Source: Myxococcaceae bacterium (lineage in GTDB: Bacteria; Myxococcota; Myxococcia; Myxococcales; Myxococcaceae). From it: a DNA stretch of 5,889 nucleotides. The notes under the pieces were generated by a model. It saw nothing but the letters and a program-made list of their open reading frames with translations. It ran no database searches and was not told the DNA's origin. The position numbers and the translations under genes were made by a program. Of the stretch, positions 5,811-5,889 are shown piece by piece (position 1 is the first letter of the stretch; each line of letters opens with the position of its first letter). The DNA lies in assembly GCA_018262385.1 (NCBI GenBank), contig JAGSPQ010000261.1:1-5889 (forward strand), read 5' to 3'.

Positions 5811-5889
5811 GTGCCGCCGAGGCGGGGCGACTTCGCCTGGGGTGCCGCCTTCGCGGTCGCGCTGGGCCTGCTGTCACCGCGCCTCGATC
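5811..5889 (+). CDS. 5' end of a downstream gene with hydrophobic N-terminus (partial)
   Basis: A GTG (5811-5813) lies two bases after the ABC exporter's TAG and opens a frame that continues past the window edge. The 26 visible codons begin MPPRRGDFAWGAAFAVALGL and 23 of them end in G or C, as expected for a real gene here. The arginines followed by a hydrophobic run (about residues 9-21) look like a signal anchor, signal peptide or first membrane helix. The tight spacing suggests an operon with the exporter, so it may encode an envelope protein related to export. No strong ribosome site is visible, and too little is present to name a family. Confidence 0.5.
   Translation, partial: MPPRRGDFAWGAAFAVALGLLSPRLD

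Noticed and set aside
2485..5877. Very long minus-strand open frame of 1130 codons
   Set aside because: It runs antisense to the ABC exporter gene and through the extended ATPase gene in another frame. Its product is Arg-, Pro-, Gly- and His-rich, typical of shadow frames in GC-rich DNA, while the overlapping genes have intact family motifs.

Overview
The window is chromosomal DNA from a GC-rich Gram-negative bacterium. By eye it is about two-thirds G+C, and nearly every codon in the real genes ends in G or C. Two PilT-family pilus-retraction ATPases, one carrying an extra N-terminal domain, together with the very high GC, fit a deltaproteobacterium of the Myxococcota type best. That placement is inference; there is no rRNA or other marker gene here. 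Coding density is high. I see no tRNA, rRNA, CRISPR array, insertion sequence or phage gene.

Layout from left to right. Bases 1-31 hold the last codons of a forward gene. A GC-rich hairpin (37-52) separates it from a convergent 75-residue hypothetical protein on the minus strand (55-282). A short AT-richer gap with small dyads (283-333) separates that gene from a divergent membrane acyltransferase of the DUF1624/HGSNAT type (334-1383, plus strand). The acyltransferase meets, 3 bp apart, the end of a minus-strand two-gene operon. The upstream gene of that operon is a 455-residue PilT/PilU-family ATPase with an added N-terminal domain (2451-3818). The downstream gene is a standard-length 355-residue PilT (1387-2454). 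They overlap by 4 bp (ATGA). An 85-bp divergent intergenic region (3819-3903) then leads to a plus-strand ABC exporter half-transporter (3904-5808). Two bases after its stop, a further gene starts with GTG and runs off the window (5811-5889).

How the genes fit together. The two ATPases are the clearest functional unit: both keep the Walker A, Asp-box, Walker B and His-box motifs of retraction motors, and their stop/start overlap points to co-translation and probably to a shared or mixed hexamer. The neighbouring acyltransferase and ABC exporter are both envelope proteins, but nothing in the sequence ties them to the pilus.

The most interesting signal is in the N-terminal 70 residues of the 455-residue ATPase. 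They contain two 24-residue motifs that resemble the cyclic-di-GMP-binding motifs of MshEN domains, which are normally found on pilus extension or type II secretion ATPases, not on retraction ATPases. Some ligand-contact positions differ from the consensus, so binding is a hypothesis. Most of the rest of the window looks ordinary.
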